Below, piece by piece: positions 7,978 to 15,876 of a stretch of 36,864 nucleotides of DNA. The first letter of the stretch is position 1. Every line of letters begins with the position of its first letter. This DNA is from an uncultured Agathobaculum sp. (GTDB taxonomy: Bacteria > Bacillota > Clostridia > Oscillospirales > Butyricicoccaceae), in NCBI RefSeq assembly GCF_944384735.1, contig NZ_CALWUN010000022.1:1-36864 (forward strand), in the 5' to 3' direction. The translations under genes and the position numbers were made by a program. The notes beneath the pieces are model-generated. The model was not told the DNA's origin and made no database searches. It saw only the letters and a list, made by a program, of their open reading frames with translations.

Positions 7978-10284
7978 TCAGGGCACCATGGTATTTTCCG
8001 CCTGCACCGACTCGACCGTATCCTCTTCCTCCTCGGCAAAATACGCGTCGAGGATGTCGCGCACGACCGGCGCGACCGACGAGCCGTGCCCCGCGCCCTC
8101 ACCGACCACGCAGACGACGATCTCAGGGTCGTCAAACGGGGCGAAGGCGACAAACAGGCCGTTGGTGTAGTTGATCTCGACGCCGTCCTTGCGCTCGGTC
8201 ATTTCGGCCGAACCGGTCTTGCCGCCGACCTTGATCGGGTAGTCGGCAAAGGTGGTCGCGGCGGTACCGCCCTCGGCGGTAACCTCGCTCATGCCCTGCA
8301 TGACCAGCGCGCGCGTCGCGTCGGAAAACTCGATGGTGTCGATCACCGTGGGGGTGAAATCCTCCACCACGTCGGAATAGTCATAGGTCTTGATGTTCTT
8401 GACCAGCGTCGGCTGGTACAGCGTGCCGCCGTTGACGACCGCCGCCATGTAGTTTGCCAGCTGCAAGGGCGTGAACAGGTTGTCCGACTGGCCGATCGCG
8501 GCGTTGACATCGTCGCCGCCCTGCCACTCGCGCAGCAAGGGGTCGTTCTTGCGGTTGGCGTCGCGCTCAGTCGGGCCTGCCGCCTGACCGGCGCGCTCGC
8601 CGATCTCGATGCCGGTCACATTGCCAAGGCCGAAGCGGTCGCACCACTGCTCCAAATGCTCTCCGGTCAGCGCCTGGCCGACGTTGTAGAAGAACACGTT
8701 GCACGAATACTTGATCGCCTGCGTCACGTCCAGCGTCATCGGCTGGTCATGGTTGTTGCAGGTAAACGTCACACCGCCGTATTCAAACTTGCCGTCGCAG
8801 GTGTAGGTGGTGCTGGCGTCGATGATGCCCTCCTCAAGCCCTGCGATTGCGGTCAGCACCTTGAAGGTCGAGCCGGGCGGGTACAGACCGCCGGTCGCGC
8901 GGTTGAGCTCCGGGCTGCGCGTGTCGCTCGAAATCTGGTCGTAATCCTTATTATAATTCTCCAGATCATAGGTCGGATAGGACGCCATGACCAGCACCTC
9001 ACCCGTATCCGGGTCGAGCGCGACCGCCGCGCCGCCGCGCTGATAGTCGGCCAGATATTCGGCCAGCGAATCCTCGGCCACCTGCTGCAATTCCAGATCG
9101 ATCGTCGTGATGACATTGTCGCCCGGCTCGGGCGCGTAGGTGTTGGTGTGGTCGGTCAGGCTGTCGCCGCCCAGATCGGTTTCGACCGTGCGCGAACCTG
9201 CCGTGCCGTGCAGGTATTCCTCCAAGGCGGCCTCCAGGCCGCTCTTGCCGATCGTATCGTTCATCGTGTAGCCCTCTTTGCTCTGGTAAGGGCCGCCGTT
9301 GTCCGTGCCGGTCCACTCCTCGGTGAACATCGGGCCGACCGTGCCGAGCAGGTGCGCGGCATAGGTGGTGTCATACTTGCGCACGGCCTCGCTCTGCACA
9401 TCGACGCCGGTGTACTGCTGGTGGTGCTCCTTGATATAGGCGATCAGGTCCATCGACACGTTTTCAGCCAGCGTAAACGTCGCATTGTTGCTGAAGCTGA
9501 CACGCCGCATGCTGTAATACAGGCCGACAAGCGTGCGCGCGTCCGCGTCGGACAGGCCGGACGGCATGCCGAGGTTATTCTCCAGGTAAGCGCGCATGGC
9601 GTCAAGAAACTCGGTCGCAGACACGACCGTCGTCGCGTCGAGCGCGGCCACCTGGTCGATCTCGTTGCCCTCCGCGTCATATTTTGGGTTGCTTTCGTTG
9701 GCCGCGCTGGCCGCCTCCTTCGCCTGCTTGACCGCCTCTAAGCCGAGCGTATCCGCGCTGTCCTTAATATAGGTGGATAGTATGGTGCGCTCCGAGCTGC
9801 CCGCCTCGCCGATGTATTCATAGGGTGCGGTATCGGTGATCGGCAAGGTGGCGCACAGCGTCGCGCCTTCGTCCGAGTCAGCCGTATCCTGTGTCCCCGC
9901 CGTGCCGTCCCCATCGTCCGGATCGTCCCCGCTGTCCGCCGCAGTAGTATCGGCCGAGCCGCCGGTATCCGCCTTGACGCGGTTAGCAAGATCGAGCAGC
10001 GTGGTAAAGCGGTCCTCCTTGTCCTCCCAGAACGAGGAATAGATGAGCACCAGCGAAAAGCCGGTCTGGTTGGTCACCATCGGGCGGCCGTAGCGGTCGA
10101 GGATCTCGCCGCGCGCGGCCGAGACGGTCGACGTGGTTGTCAAAAAGCTGGCCGAGCGGTGCACATAGTTTTCACCGTTGATCACCTGCAGCTGGATCAG
10201 CTGCCCGCCCGCCAGCGAGGCGCACAGCAGCAGCAGGCAGCCCAATGCCAGCAGGCGGCGCAGCAGTTGGTTCTTATTTACCAT
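7978..10284 (-). CDS. mrdA: Penicillin-binding protein 2, elongasome transpeptidase
   Basis: A 768-residue class B PBP that cross-links peptidoglycan during side-wall growth, with MreC/MreD as partners. A single N-terminal membrane anchor (about 9-30) is followed by the PBP dimerisation domain and then the transpeptidase. The catalytic motifs are SxxK at Ser472 (STFK), SxN at Ser527 (SCN) and KTG at Lys689. An acidic low-complexity insert at about residues 106-141 (many D, T, G, S) interrupts the N-terminal domain and is unlike the canonical protein. It lies 18 nt after mreD and is surely co-transcribed with mreCD. No rodA, its usual glycosyltransferase partner, is in the window. Confidence 0.93.
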   Translation of the reverse strand: MVNKNQLLRRLLALGCLLLLCASLAGGQLIQLQVINGENYVHRSASFLTTTSTVSAARGEILDRYGRPMVTNQTGFSLVLIYSSFWEDKEDRFTTLLDLANRVKADTGGSADTTAADSGDDPDDGDGTAGTQDTADSDEGATLCATLPITDTAPYEYIGEAGSSERTILSTYIKDSADTLGLEAVKQAKEAASAANESNPKYDAEGNEIDQVAALDATTVVSATEFLDAMRAYLENNLGMPSGLSDADARTLVGLYYSMRRVSFSNNATFTLAENVSMDLIAYIKEHHQQYTGVDVQSEAVRKYDTTYAAHLLGTVGPMFTEEWTGTDNGGPYQSKEGYTMNDTIGKSGLEAALEEYLHGTAGSRTVETDLGGDSLTDHTNTYAPEPGDNVITTIDLELQQVAEDSLAEYLADYQRGGAAVALDPDTGEVLVMASYPTYDLENYNKDYDQISSDTRSPELNRATGGLYPPGSTFKVLTAIAGLEEGIIDASTTYTCDGKFEYGGVTFTCNNHDQPMTLDVTQAIKYSCNVFFYNVGQALTGEHLEQWCDRFGLGNVTGIEIGERAGQAAGPTERDANRKNDPLLREWQGGDDVNAAIGQSDNLFTPLQLANYMAAVVNGGTLYQPTLVKNIKTYDYSDVVEDFTPTVIDTIEFSDATRALVMQGMSEVTAEGGTAATTFADYPIKVGGKTGSAEMTERKDGVEINYTNGLFVAFAPFDDPEIVVCVVGEGAGHGSSVAPVVRDILDAYFAEEEEDTVESVQAENTMVP

Positions 10285-10302
10285 AGGGGTCTCTCCTTGG
10301 TC

Positions 10303-10812
10303 TCATCGGTCGGCAAAGCGCCGGCTGATCTTTTGCATCGGCCAGTATATCACCACGCAGAACAGGCAGGAGAGCAGCGTCCCGCCGATGATCTGGCGCA
10401 GCACCAGCCCGAACGACGCGCCGGTCTGCGGCAGCAGATAGGCGAAATACCGCACAAGGCCGAGCACGACCATCTCGAACGCGGTCATCAGCAGCATGGA
10501 AACGTAGCTGCCGCTCAGCGTCAGGCGGCTCATTTCGCCCGCAATAAAGCCGAACAGCAGGAAGAAAAGCGGGTACAGCCCGTCCACGCCGATGAAGCCC
10601 ACATCGTACAGCAGGCCGACGGTCACGCCGAGGATGACGCCCTCGACCGGGCCGTCCAGCAGCGCCGCCGCCGCCACCAGCGCGGGCAGCAGGTCAAGAT
10701 GGTAGCCCCGGATCGACCATGTGCCGAACAGGCTGGTCTGCAAGGCGTAGACCAGCAGGGTAAACAGGATGTACAGCACGACCTTGGGGATGGATAATTG
10801 TTCTCTCTGCAT
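10303..10812 (-). CDS. mreD: Rod-shape determining protein MreD
   Basis: A 169-residue polytopic membrane protein with about five hydrophobic segments, of the usual MreD length. MreD is poorly conserved in sequence; the call rests on size, topology and position between mreC and the PBP2 gene. It starts 4 nt after the mreC stop, which suggests translational coupling. In the elongasome MreD binds MreC and modulates the PBP2-RodA enzyme pair. Confidence 0.88.
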   Translation of the reverse strand: MQREQLSIPKVVLYILFTLLVYALQTSLFGTWSIRGYHLDLLPALVAAAALLDGPVEGVILGVTVGLLYDVGFIGVDGLYPLFFLLFGFIAGEMSRLTLSGSYVSMLLMTAFEMVVLGLVRYFAYLLPQTGASFGLVLRQIIGGTLLSCLFCVVIYWPMQKISRRFADR

Positions 10813-10816
10813 GGAT

Positions 10817-11662
10817 TCACTCCGTCGTATCAGTAAAGTCGGTGACGATCATGACGCTCGACACCGTATCCACATTGACAAAGGGCTTGAGGATGGCGTA
10901 GTAGGAAATGCCGTTTTCCTCGGGCAGCACGCTTTCGACCGTGCCGATCATGATGCCCTTGGGGAACAGCCCGCCGCGCCCCGAGGTCTCGACCGTGTCG
11001 CCGATGACGACGCTCGCGTCCTCGGTCAGGTAGGACAGGCGCAGGTTGCCGTCGGCCATCAGGTCGTAATTGCCCTCGGCGATGGCGGTCTCGCGCGTGC
11101 GGGTGATCAGCGCGCCGCACTGCATTTCCACATCGACCACGGTCGTGATCTCGCAGGTGTTGGAATACACCTCGCTGACATAGCCGACCATGCCGTCGAC
11201 CGTGATGACCAGGTCGCCCACCTCGATGCCGTGCGACGAGCCCTTGTCCAGGCTGAGCGTCATCGCCCAGTCGCCCGGGTTGCGGGCGATGACCTCGGCG
11301 GTGACCGTCGTCAGGTCGCGCGTGCGCTCGGGCTGGCCGGCCGCCGCGCGCAGCTGGGCGTTTTCCTCGAGCGCCAGCTCGGCGTCGCGCACGGTCTGCT
11401 CCATCTCGCGCAGCTGCTTTTTCAGCTCCTCGTTTTCCGCCTTGAGGTCGTCAAACTCGGTAAAATAGCCCAGCCCCTTGCCAAACGCGCCCGAAACGCC
11501 GCTAACCAGCCGCTGCACGGGCGTGGTGACAAAGCTGACCACGCGCGACACCGGCGAGGGGTTGCCCGTCACGCCGCTGTACAGCGCGGAAAGCAGGCAC
11601 AGGACGATCAGCACGGCCACGCCGACAAAAAAGCGCGACCCCACCCTGTTACGTCTTCGCAA
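10817..11662 (-). CDS. mreC: Rod-shape determining protein MreC
   Basis: A 281-residue bitopic membrane protein: a basic N-terminus, one membrane segment (about 10-30), a coiled coil (around KAENEELKKQLREMEQ), then the periplasm-type double beta-barrel domain with typical MreC stretches (VIARNPGDWAMTLSLDKGSS, VGDLVITVDGMVGYVSEV, GRGGLFPKGIMIGTV). It is an extracytoplasmic scaffold of the elongasome that contacts PBP2. It begins 3 nt after the maf stop. mreB, which commonly precedes mreC in Clostridia, is not here, so the actin homologue must be encoded elsewhere if this is a rod. Confidence 0.95.
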   Translation of the reverse strand: MRRRNRVGSRFFVGVAVLIVLCLLSALYSGVTGNPSPVSRVVSFVTTPVQRLVSGVSGAFGKGLGYFTEFDDLKAENEELKKQLREMEQTVRDAELALEENAQLRAAAGQPERTRDLTTVTAEVIARNPGDWAMTLSLDKGSSHGIEVGDLVITVDGMVGYVSEVYSNTCEITTVVDVEMQCGALITRTRETAIAEGNYDLMADGNLRLSYLTEDASVVIGDTVETSGRGGLFPKGIMIGTVESVLPEENGISYYAILKPFVNVDTVSSVMIVTDFTDTTE

Positions 11663-11665
11663 AGA

Positions 11666-12271
11666 TCAATACTCCTTTCCATCTATCGGGACAGCGCTTC
11701 CGGCGCGCATTTCGCGCGCAAGCTGCCGCAGCATGACGTGCAGTCCCGCCACCGGCAGCCCCATAACGCTGTAATAATCGCCAGAAATGCCCTCGATGAG
11801 CAGCGCGCCGCGGCCCTGGATGCCGTAGGCGCCCGCCTTGTCGAGCGGCTCGCCCGTCGCCAGATAGGCCGCGAGCTCGTCTTCCTCAAAATCCCGGAAG
11901 GTCACGCGCGTACGGGTGCACCGCGTGCGTGCCGCGCCGCCGGGCGGCAGCACGGCAAGGCCGGTCAGCACTTCGTGCGTGCGGCCGCGCAGGCGGCGCA
12001 GCATATCGGCCGCCTGCTTTCCGTCCGCGGGCTTGCCCAGCGGCAGCCCGTCGATCGTGACCATGGTGTCCGACCCGATGCACACGGCGTCCGGGTGGAT
12101 GCGCTGCGCGGCCTGCGCCTTCAGGACGGACAGGCGCACGACCTCGTCCGCGAGCGGCGCGCCCGGGCGCAGCGTTTCGTCCGCATCCACCGGGCAGACG
12201 GTAAAATCCTCAGTGATCAGCGCCAGCAACTCCCGCCTGCGCGGCGAGCCGGACGCCAGAACCAATTGCAT
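11666..12271 (-). CDS. maf: Maf-type nucleoside triphosphate pyrophosphatase
   Basis: A 201-residue Maf/HAM1-type house-cleaning enzyme that hydrolyses non-canonical or pyrimidine NTPs to NMP and pyrophosphate; in Bacillus overexpression affects septation. It shows the N-terminal signature LASGSPRRRELL, the acidic pair in SDTMVTIDGLPLGKP, and GAYGIQGRGALLIEGISGDYYSV. Its start overlaps the stop of the upstream U32 gene by one base, and mreC follows at once, so it is the bridge between the ZapA/U32 pair and the mre genes. Substrate preference (dTTP/UTP or m7GTP) is not assigned. Confidence 0.94.
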   Translation of the reverse strand: MQLVLASGSPRRRELLALITEDFTVCPVDADETLRPGAPLADEVVRLSVLKAQAAQRIHPDAVCIGSDTMVTIDGLPLGKPADGKQAADMLRRLRGRTHEVLTGLAVLPPGGAARTRCTRTRVTFRDFEEDELAAYLATGEPLDKAGAYGIQGRGALLIEGISGDYYSVMGLPVAGLHVMLRQLAREMRAGSAVPIDGKEY

Positions 12272-14301
12272 TATTCGACCCCTCTTTTATACAGTCCGTT
12301 GGTGAAATCCCCGTCGAGGGGCGCGCCCTCCAAAAATGCGCACGCGATCTGCGCGCACTCGTCGGGCGTTTCGGTGGTAAACAGCAGCCGCGCGGCCTGC
12401 ACGCCCAGCGGGCGCACATCCTCGCGCAGGCACAGCGCGCGGTTGCCCAGCAGCGTATTGCGGCAGCCATATTCGGGCAGCAGCGCAAAGCGCGCGCCGC
12501 GGCGGTCGGTCAGGTAGGTGACGCCGTCCTTGCAGGCGCACCGGCCGCCGTGCTGGCGGCGGATCGCGCAGTTTTCAAACACCATCAGCGGCAGGTGGCC
12601 GTAGACGACCAGCTCGGTCTCGAGCGGGCCGCGCATGTCGCGCACCTGCGCCAGACGCGCCTCGAACGACAGCGTCTGCCGCTGCACGCCCAGCTCGGCC
12701 AGCGCGCACAGCGTTTTGCTGTTGAAGGCATTCAGGCCGAAATCGCCGCGCACCGCAAAGCCCAGCCGCCGCGCCAGCGCGATCTGGCCGAGGTTGCCCG
12801 CCAGCACGACGCGCGTGCCGCGGCTCATCGCCTCGCCCAGCAGCATTTCGATCTCGGGCTGCTCGGCGTCGGAAAAGACGCGCGGCAACACGGCCGACAG
12901 GCCGGTCTGCGCGGCCACGTCGAGCGGCGCATAGATGGTTTCCAGCCCCAGCCCGCGCAGCGCGTCGGCCTGCGCGCGCGTGCGCACCGACGCGGTGTAG
13001 CCGCAGAAGCCGGTGCGCGGACGGCTGTCGTCATCCCGCGGCAGCAGCCGCCCCTCCAGCCAATCGCGCGAGGGCGGCGCCGCCCGCTTGGCCAGCAGCA
13101 GCGCGAGTGCGTCGCGCCGCATGGCATTGACCGCCGACGCCGGGATGGCAAGGCCGTCCTCGACCTCGACACGCAGATGGTTGACATAAAAGGGCGTGCC
13201 GCCCGTCTTGCGCAGCGACTTTTCGACCATTTCCGCCGTGGTCGGGCGCGTGCGCGCCCGCTCGACCGCCGCCGCGGCCGAAACGCCGTCCGCGCTGAGC
13301 ACCGCGCCCGTGTCCGCGCGCGCGGTAAAGCACAGCGAGACCGGCACGAGCGGCGCTTCCCTGCCCTCGGCAAAGCGGCGCGCGGCCTCGCCGTACAGCG
13401 CCTGCACCTCATGCAGCGGCACGTCGGTCTTGGTGCCGAACATATCGTCGCCCTTGTGGCCGGTGTAGTAGCCGTCGGTGAAGCCGTCGCGCGAAAAGAC
13501 GCGCCGCAGCGTGTCGCGCTCCCCGGGCGTCGGGTTCCGGTGCTCGCGCAGCAGGTCGGCATAGATTTTGGTGACGATCGCGGTGTATTCTGGCCGCTTC
13601 ATGCGCCCCTCGATCTTGAGCGAGGACACGCCGAGGTCGGCCAGCTCGGCCACATGCCCGGCCAGCGCCAGATCCTTGAGCGACAGCGGGTAGCCGCCGC
13701 TGTACGGCAGGCGGCAAGGCTGCGCGCACAGGCCGCGGTTGCCCGAGCGCTGCCCGATGACCGCGGACAGGTAGCACTGCCCGGAGTAGCACATGCACAG
13801 CGCGCCGTGCACGAACACCTCGGTCTCGACGCCCGCCTGCTCGGTGATCAGTCTGACCTCGTCCCGCGTGCACTCGCGGCTGAGCACGACGCGCGAAAAG
13901 CCGAGGTCGCGCGCCTGCTTCGCCCCGTCGAGCGTGTGGATGGTCATTTGCGTCGAGGCATGCAGCGCAAAATCCGGCGCGTGGGCGTGGATCAGGCGTG
14001 CAAGCCCAAGGTCCTGCACGATCAGCGCGTCCGCGCCCGCCTCATACAGGAATTTGGCGTCGGCCAGCGCCGCATCCAGCTCGCGGTCGCCCGCAAGGAT
14101 GTTGAGCGTGATGTTGGTTTTGACGCCCCGCGCGCGGCAATAGGCGATGGCGTCGGCCATCTCGCCGGGCGTAAAGCCCTGCGCGTTACGGCGTGCGTTG
14201 AACGTGCCGAAGCCCATATAGACCGCGCCCGCACCCGACTGCACGGCCGCGCGCACGCCCTCGGGCGAGCCGGCGGGGGCAAGCAGCTCTACCTTACTCA
14301 T
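12271..14301 (-). CDS. U32-family protein, probable Fe-S RNA hydroxylase
   Basis: A 676-residue 'peptidase U32' protein. The N-terminal TIM-barrel-like half carries the full family signature EVFVHGALCMCYSGQCYLS, and the next segment adds GLCAQPCRLPY; these cysteines are the expected iron-sulfur ligands. The long C-terminal part resembles the extra domain of RlhA-type members. Characterised relatives (RlhA, TrhP) hydroxylate 23S rRNA or wobble uridine of tRNA using prephenate; proteolysis is doubtful. Which RNA is modified here is not readable. The gene overlaps zapA by ATGA (4 nt) and maf by 1 nt, so the three are translationally coupled. Confidence 0.88.
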   Translation of the reverse strand: MSKVELLAPAGSPEGVRAAVQSGAGAVYMGFGTFNARRNAQGFTPGEMADAIAYCRARGVKTNITLNILAGDRELDAALADAKFLYEAGADALIVQDLGLARLIHAHAPDFALHASTQMTIHTLDGAKQARDLGFSRVVLSRECTRDEVRLITEQAGVETEVFVHGALCMCYSGQCYLSAVIGQRSGNRGLCAQPCRLPYSGGYPLSLKDLALAGHVAELADLGVSSLKIEGRMKRPEYTAIVTKIYADLLREHRNPTPGERDTLRRVFSRDGFTDGYYTGHKGDDMFGTKTDVPLHEVQALYGEAARRFAEGREAPLVPVSLCFTARADTGAVLSADGVSAAAAVERARTRPTTAEMVEKSLRKTGGTPFYVNHLRVEVEDGLAIPASAVNAMRRDALALLLAKRAAPPSRDWLEGRLLPRDDDSRPRTGFCGYTASVRTRAQADALRGLGLETIYAPLDVAAQTGLSAVLPRVFSDAEQPEIEMLLGEAMSRGTRVVLAGNLGQIALARRLGFAVRGDFGLNAFNSKTLCALAELGVQRQTLSFEARLAQVRDMRGPLETELVVYGHLPLMVFENCAIRRQHGGRCACKDGVTYLTDRRGARFALLPEYGCRNTLLGNRALCLREDVRPLGVQAARLLFTTETPDECAQIACAFLEGAPLDGDFTNGLYKRGVE

Positions 14302-14609
14302 TTATGGCGGTTCCCCGGGTGACTGGCGCTGTTGCGGTTCAGCTGCTGGCGCAGCGCGGTGTTTTCCGCCTCAAGCGCGCGGCACTTGGCCTCGGCGGTC
14401 TCGGCCGCCGTTTTGGCCTTGATATATTCGTCGGCGAGGTTGACCGTCGCCAGCGCGAGCGCGCGCGTGGACGCGAACGCCGTCGACCCGCCGCACTCGA
14501 CGACGGTCTGCTGCGCCAGCTCGGCCACCTCGTTCATGTATTCGACCGATTCCTCCGCCAGCATGGTGTATTGCTGTCCGGCGATCTGTATGGTCACACG
14601 GTTTGCCAT
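14298..14609 (-). CDS. zapA: Cell division protein ZapA
   Basis: A 103-residue ZapA-family protein that bundles FtsZ protofilaments at the Z-ring. The N-terminal ZapA fold is visible (VTIQIAGQQYTMLAEESVEYMNEVAELA), then a helical tail with a coiled coil (about 70-95). The start at 14609 has a GGAAGG site 7 nt upstream; a longer open frame on this strand is the shadow of proB. It is the first gene of the minus-strand cell-division/cell-wall series and overlaps the U32 gene by 4 nt. Confidence 0.9.
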   Translation of the reverse strand: MANRVTIQIAGQQYTMLAEESVEYMNEVAELAQQTVVECGGSTAFASTRALALATVNLADEYIKAKTAAETAEAKCRALEAENTALRQQLNRNSASHPGNRHK

Positions 14610-14664
14610 GCAAATCCTTCCTTTCGCAAAAAAGTCGATGAAAAGGCATAATTTGATAAAATAT

Positions 14665-14673
14665 AGTATACCA
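14665..14673 (-). promoter_or_regulatory. Extended -10 promoter of the zapA series
   Basis: The minus strand reads TGGTATACT (14673-14665), an extended -10. The -35 is weak: TTCCAA at 17 nt. It is divergent from the proB promoter. Confidence 0.5.
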
Positions 14674-14784
14674 CAACCCGTCCCCTTTTGGAACAAAAAT
14701 TCTGTGCAAAGATGCGCGCGCCGCGCGTGTTTTTTTGTACAAAGCGATACCGCATTGCAATTTGGCAAAAGATTGCTGTTTTCC

Positions 14785-14813
14785 TTGTACGCCGCGCCCG
14801 GCTGTGCTAAAAT
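14785..14813 (+). promoter_or_regulatory. Promoter of the proline genes
   Basis: TTGTAC (14785-14790), a 17-nt spacer and TAAAAT (14808-14813) lie 50 nt before the proB start. A short GC hairpin (14831-14845) sits in the leader just before the ribosome-binding site. Confidence 0.75.
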
Positions 14814-14864
14814 AAGACTGAAACATTTCGCCCGGACAGGCCGGGCAGACAACAGGTGAGAATT

Positions 14865-15671
14865 ATGCTGCATATCAACGAGGTGCGCCGCATCGTGGTC
14901 AAGGTCGGCACCTCGACGCTGACATACGAAAACGGCAAGCTCAACATCCGCCGCATCGAGCGGCTGGTGCGCACGATCAGCGACCTGCAGAACCGCGGGT
15001 TCGACATGGTGCTGGTCTCGTCCGGCGCGGTGGGCGTGGGCGCGGCAAAGCTCGGCCTTGGCGGCCGCCCGCGCGAGCTTGCCATGAAGCAGGCCGCCGC
15101 CGCGGTCGGCCAGTGCGAGCTGATGCACATTTACGACAAGATGTTCCTCGAATACGGCATCAACGTCGCGCAGATTTTGCTGACGCGCGAAAACATCATC
15201 GACGACGACCAGCGCGAAAATATCCACAACACCTTTACCGCGCTCATGCGCACGGGCGTCGTGCCCATCGTCAACGAAAACGACACGGTCGCCACCGCCG
15301 AGCTCAAGCACATCGAAAACTTCGGCGACAACGATACGCTTTCTGCGGTCGTCGCGCGCATGTGCGAGGCTGACCTGCTCGTCATCTTCTCGGACATCGA
15401 CGGGCTGTATGACTCTGACCCACGCAAGAACCCGCAGGCCCGGCTGATCGGGCAGGTGACCAAGATCGACGCCAAGATCCGCCGCATGGCGGGCGGCGCG
15501 GGCTCGGCGCACGGCACGGGCGGCATGGCCACCAAGATCACCGCCGCCGAGCTGTGCATGGACGCGGGCATCCCGATGCTGGTGGCAAACGGCGAAAAGG
15601 ACGATATCCTATATGACATTGTGGACGGCAGGCCGGTCGGCACGCTGTTCGCGCGGGAGGAGGACCGCTGA
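14865..15671 (+). CDS. proB: Glutamate 5-kinase
   Basis: A 268-residue amino-acid kinase that phosphorylates glutamate, the first step of proline synthesis. Motifs: VVKVGTSTL (ATP/substrate loop), SSGAVGVGAAKLGL, NENDTVA, FGDNDTLSA, SDIDGLYDSDPR and GTGGMATKI. It is the short form without the C-terminal PUA domain of E. coli or Bacillus ProB. The start at 14865 follows an AGGTGAG site; a GTG three codons earlier lies inside that site. The stop TGA overlaps the ATG of a 51-residue open frame by one base. Confidence 0.95.
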   Translation: MLHINEVRRIVVKVGTSTLTYENGKLNIRRIERLVRTISDLQNRGFDMVLVSSGAVGVGAAKLGLGGRPRELAMKQAAAAVGQCELMHIYDKMFLEYGINVAQILLTRENIIDDDQRENIHNTFTALMRTGVVPIVNENDTVATAELKHIENFGDNDTLSAVVARMCEADLLVIFSDIDGLYDSDPRKNPQARLIGQVTKIDAKIRRMAGGAGSAHGTGGMATKITAAELCMDAGIPMLVANGEKDDILYDIVDGRPVGTLFAREEDR

Positions 15672-15826
15672 TGACAAAGTTCCACATCCACCAACGACTG
15701 ACCGACGTGCTCTGCGGCACGGGCGCGCGCCTGTTCACCAAGGCGCAGATCATCGCGGCATTCCTCGGCGCGGCCGCCGGCGCCTTCCTCGGCGTGCAGG
15801 CCTACTACCACGGCTGGCTGGGCTGA
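15671..15826 (+). CDS. Small membrane peptide between proB and proA
   Basis: A 51-residue frame starts in the TGATG junction with proB, so its translation would be coupled. It has a polar N-terminus (MTKFHIHQRLTDVLCGTG), then one hydrophobic Ala/Gly-rich segment (about 27-45) that could span the membrane, and a short aromatic tail. Codon use looks like that of the neighbours. I do not recognise the family. The tight coupling inside the proline operon suggests a real product; without homologues it stays a prediction. Confidence 0.6.
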   Translation: MTKFHIHQRLTDVLCGTGARLFTKAQIIAAFLGAAAGAFLGVQAYYHGWLG

Positions 15827-15876
15827 CCGCCCCGCCCCTACTGCTGAAATCCAATATACGAATGAGGTGACGCCCC

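Noticed and set aside
12550..14322. 590-codon plus-strand frame opposite the U32 gene
   Set aside because: Antisense shadow of a clear U32-family gene; Arg/Ala/His-rich, no ribosome-binding site and no family.
14610..15512. Upstream extension of the zapA frame across the proB promoter and into proB
   Set aside because: zapA has a good ribosome-binding site at 14609 and the family N-terminus begins there; the extension is antisense to proB.
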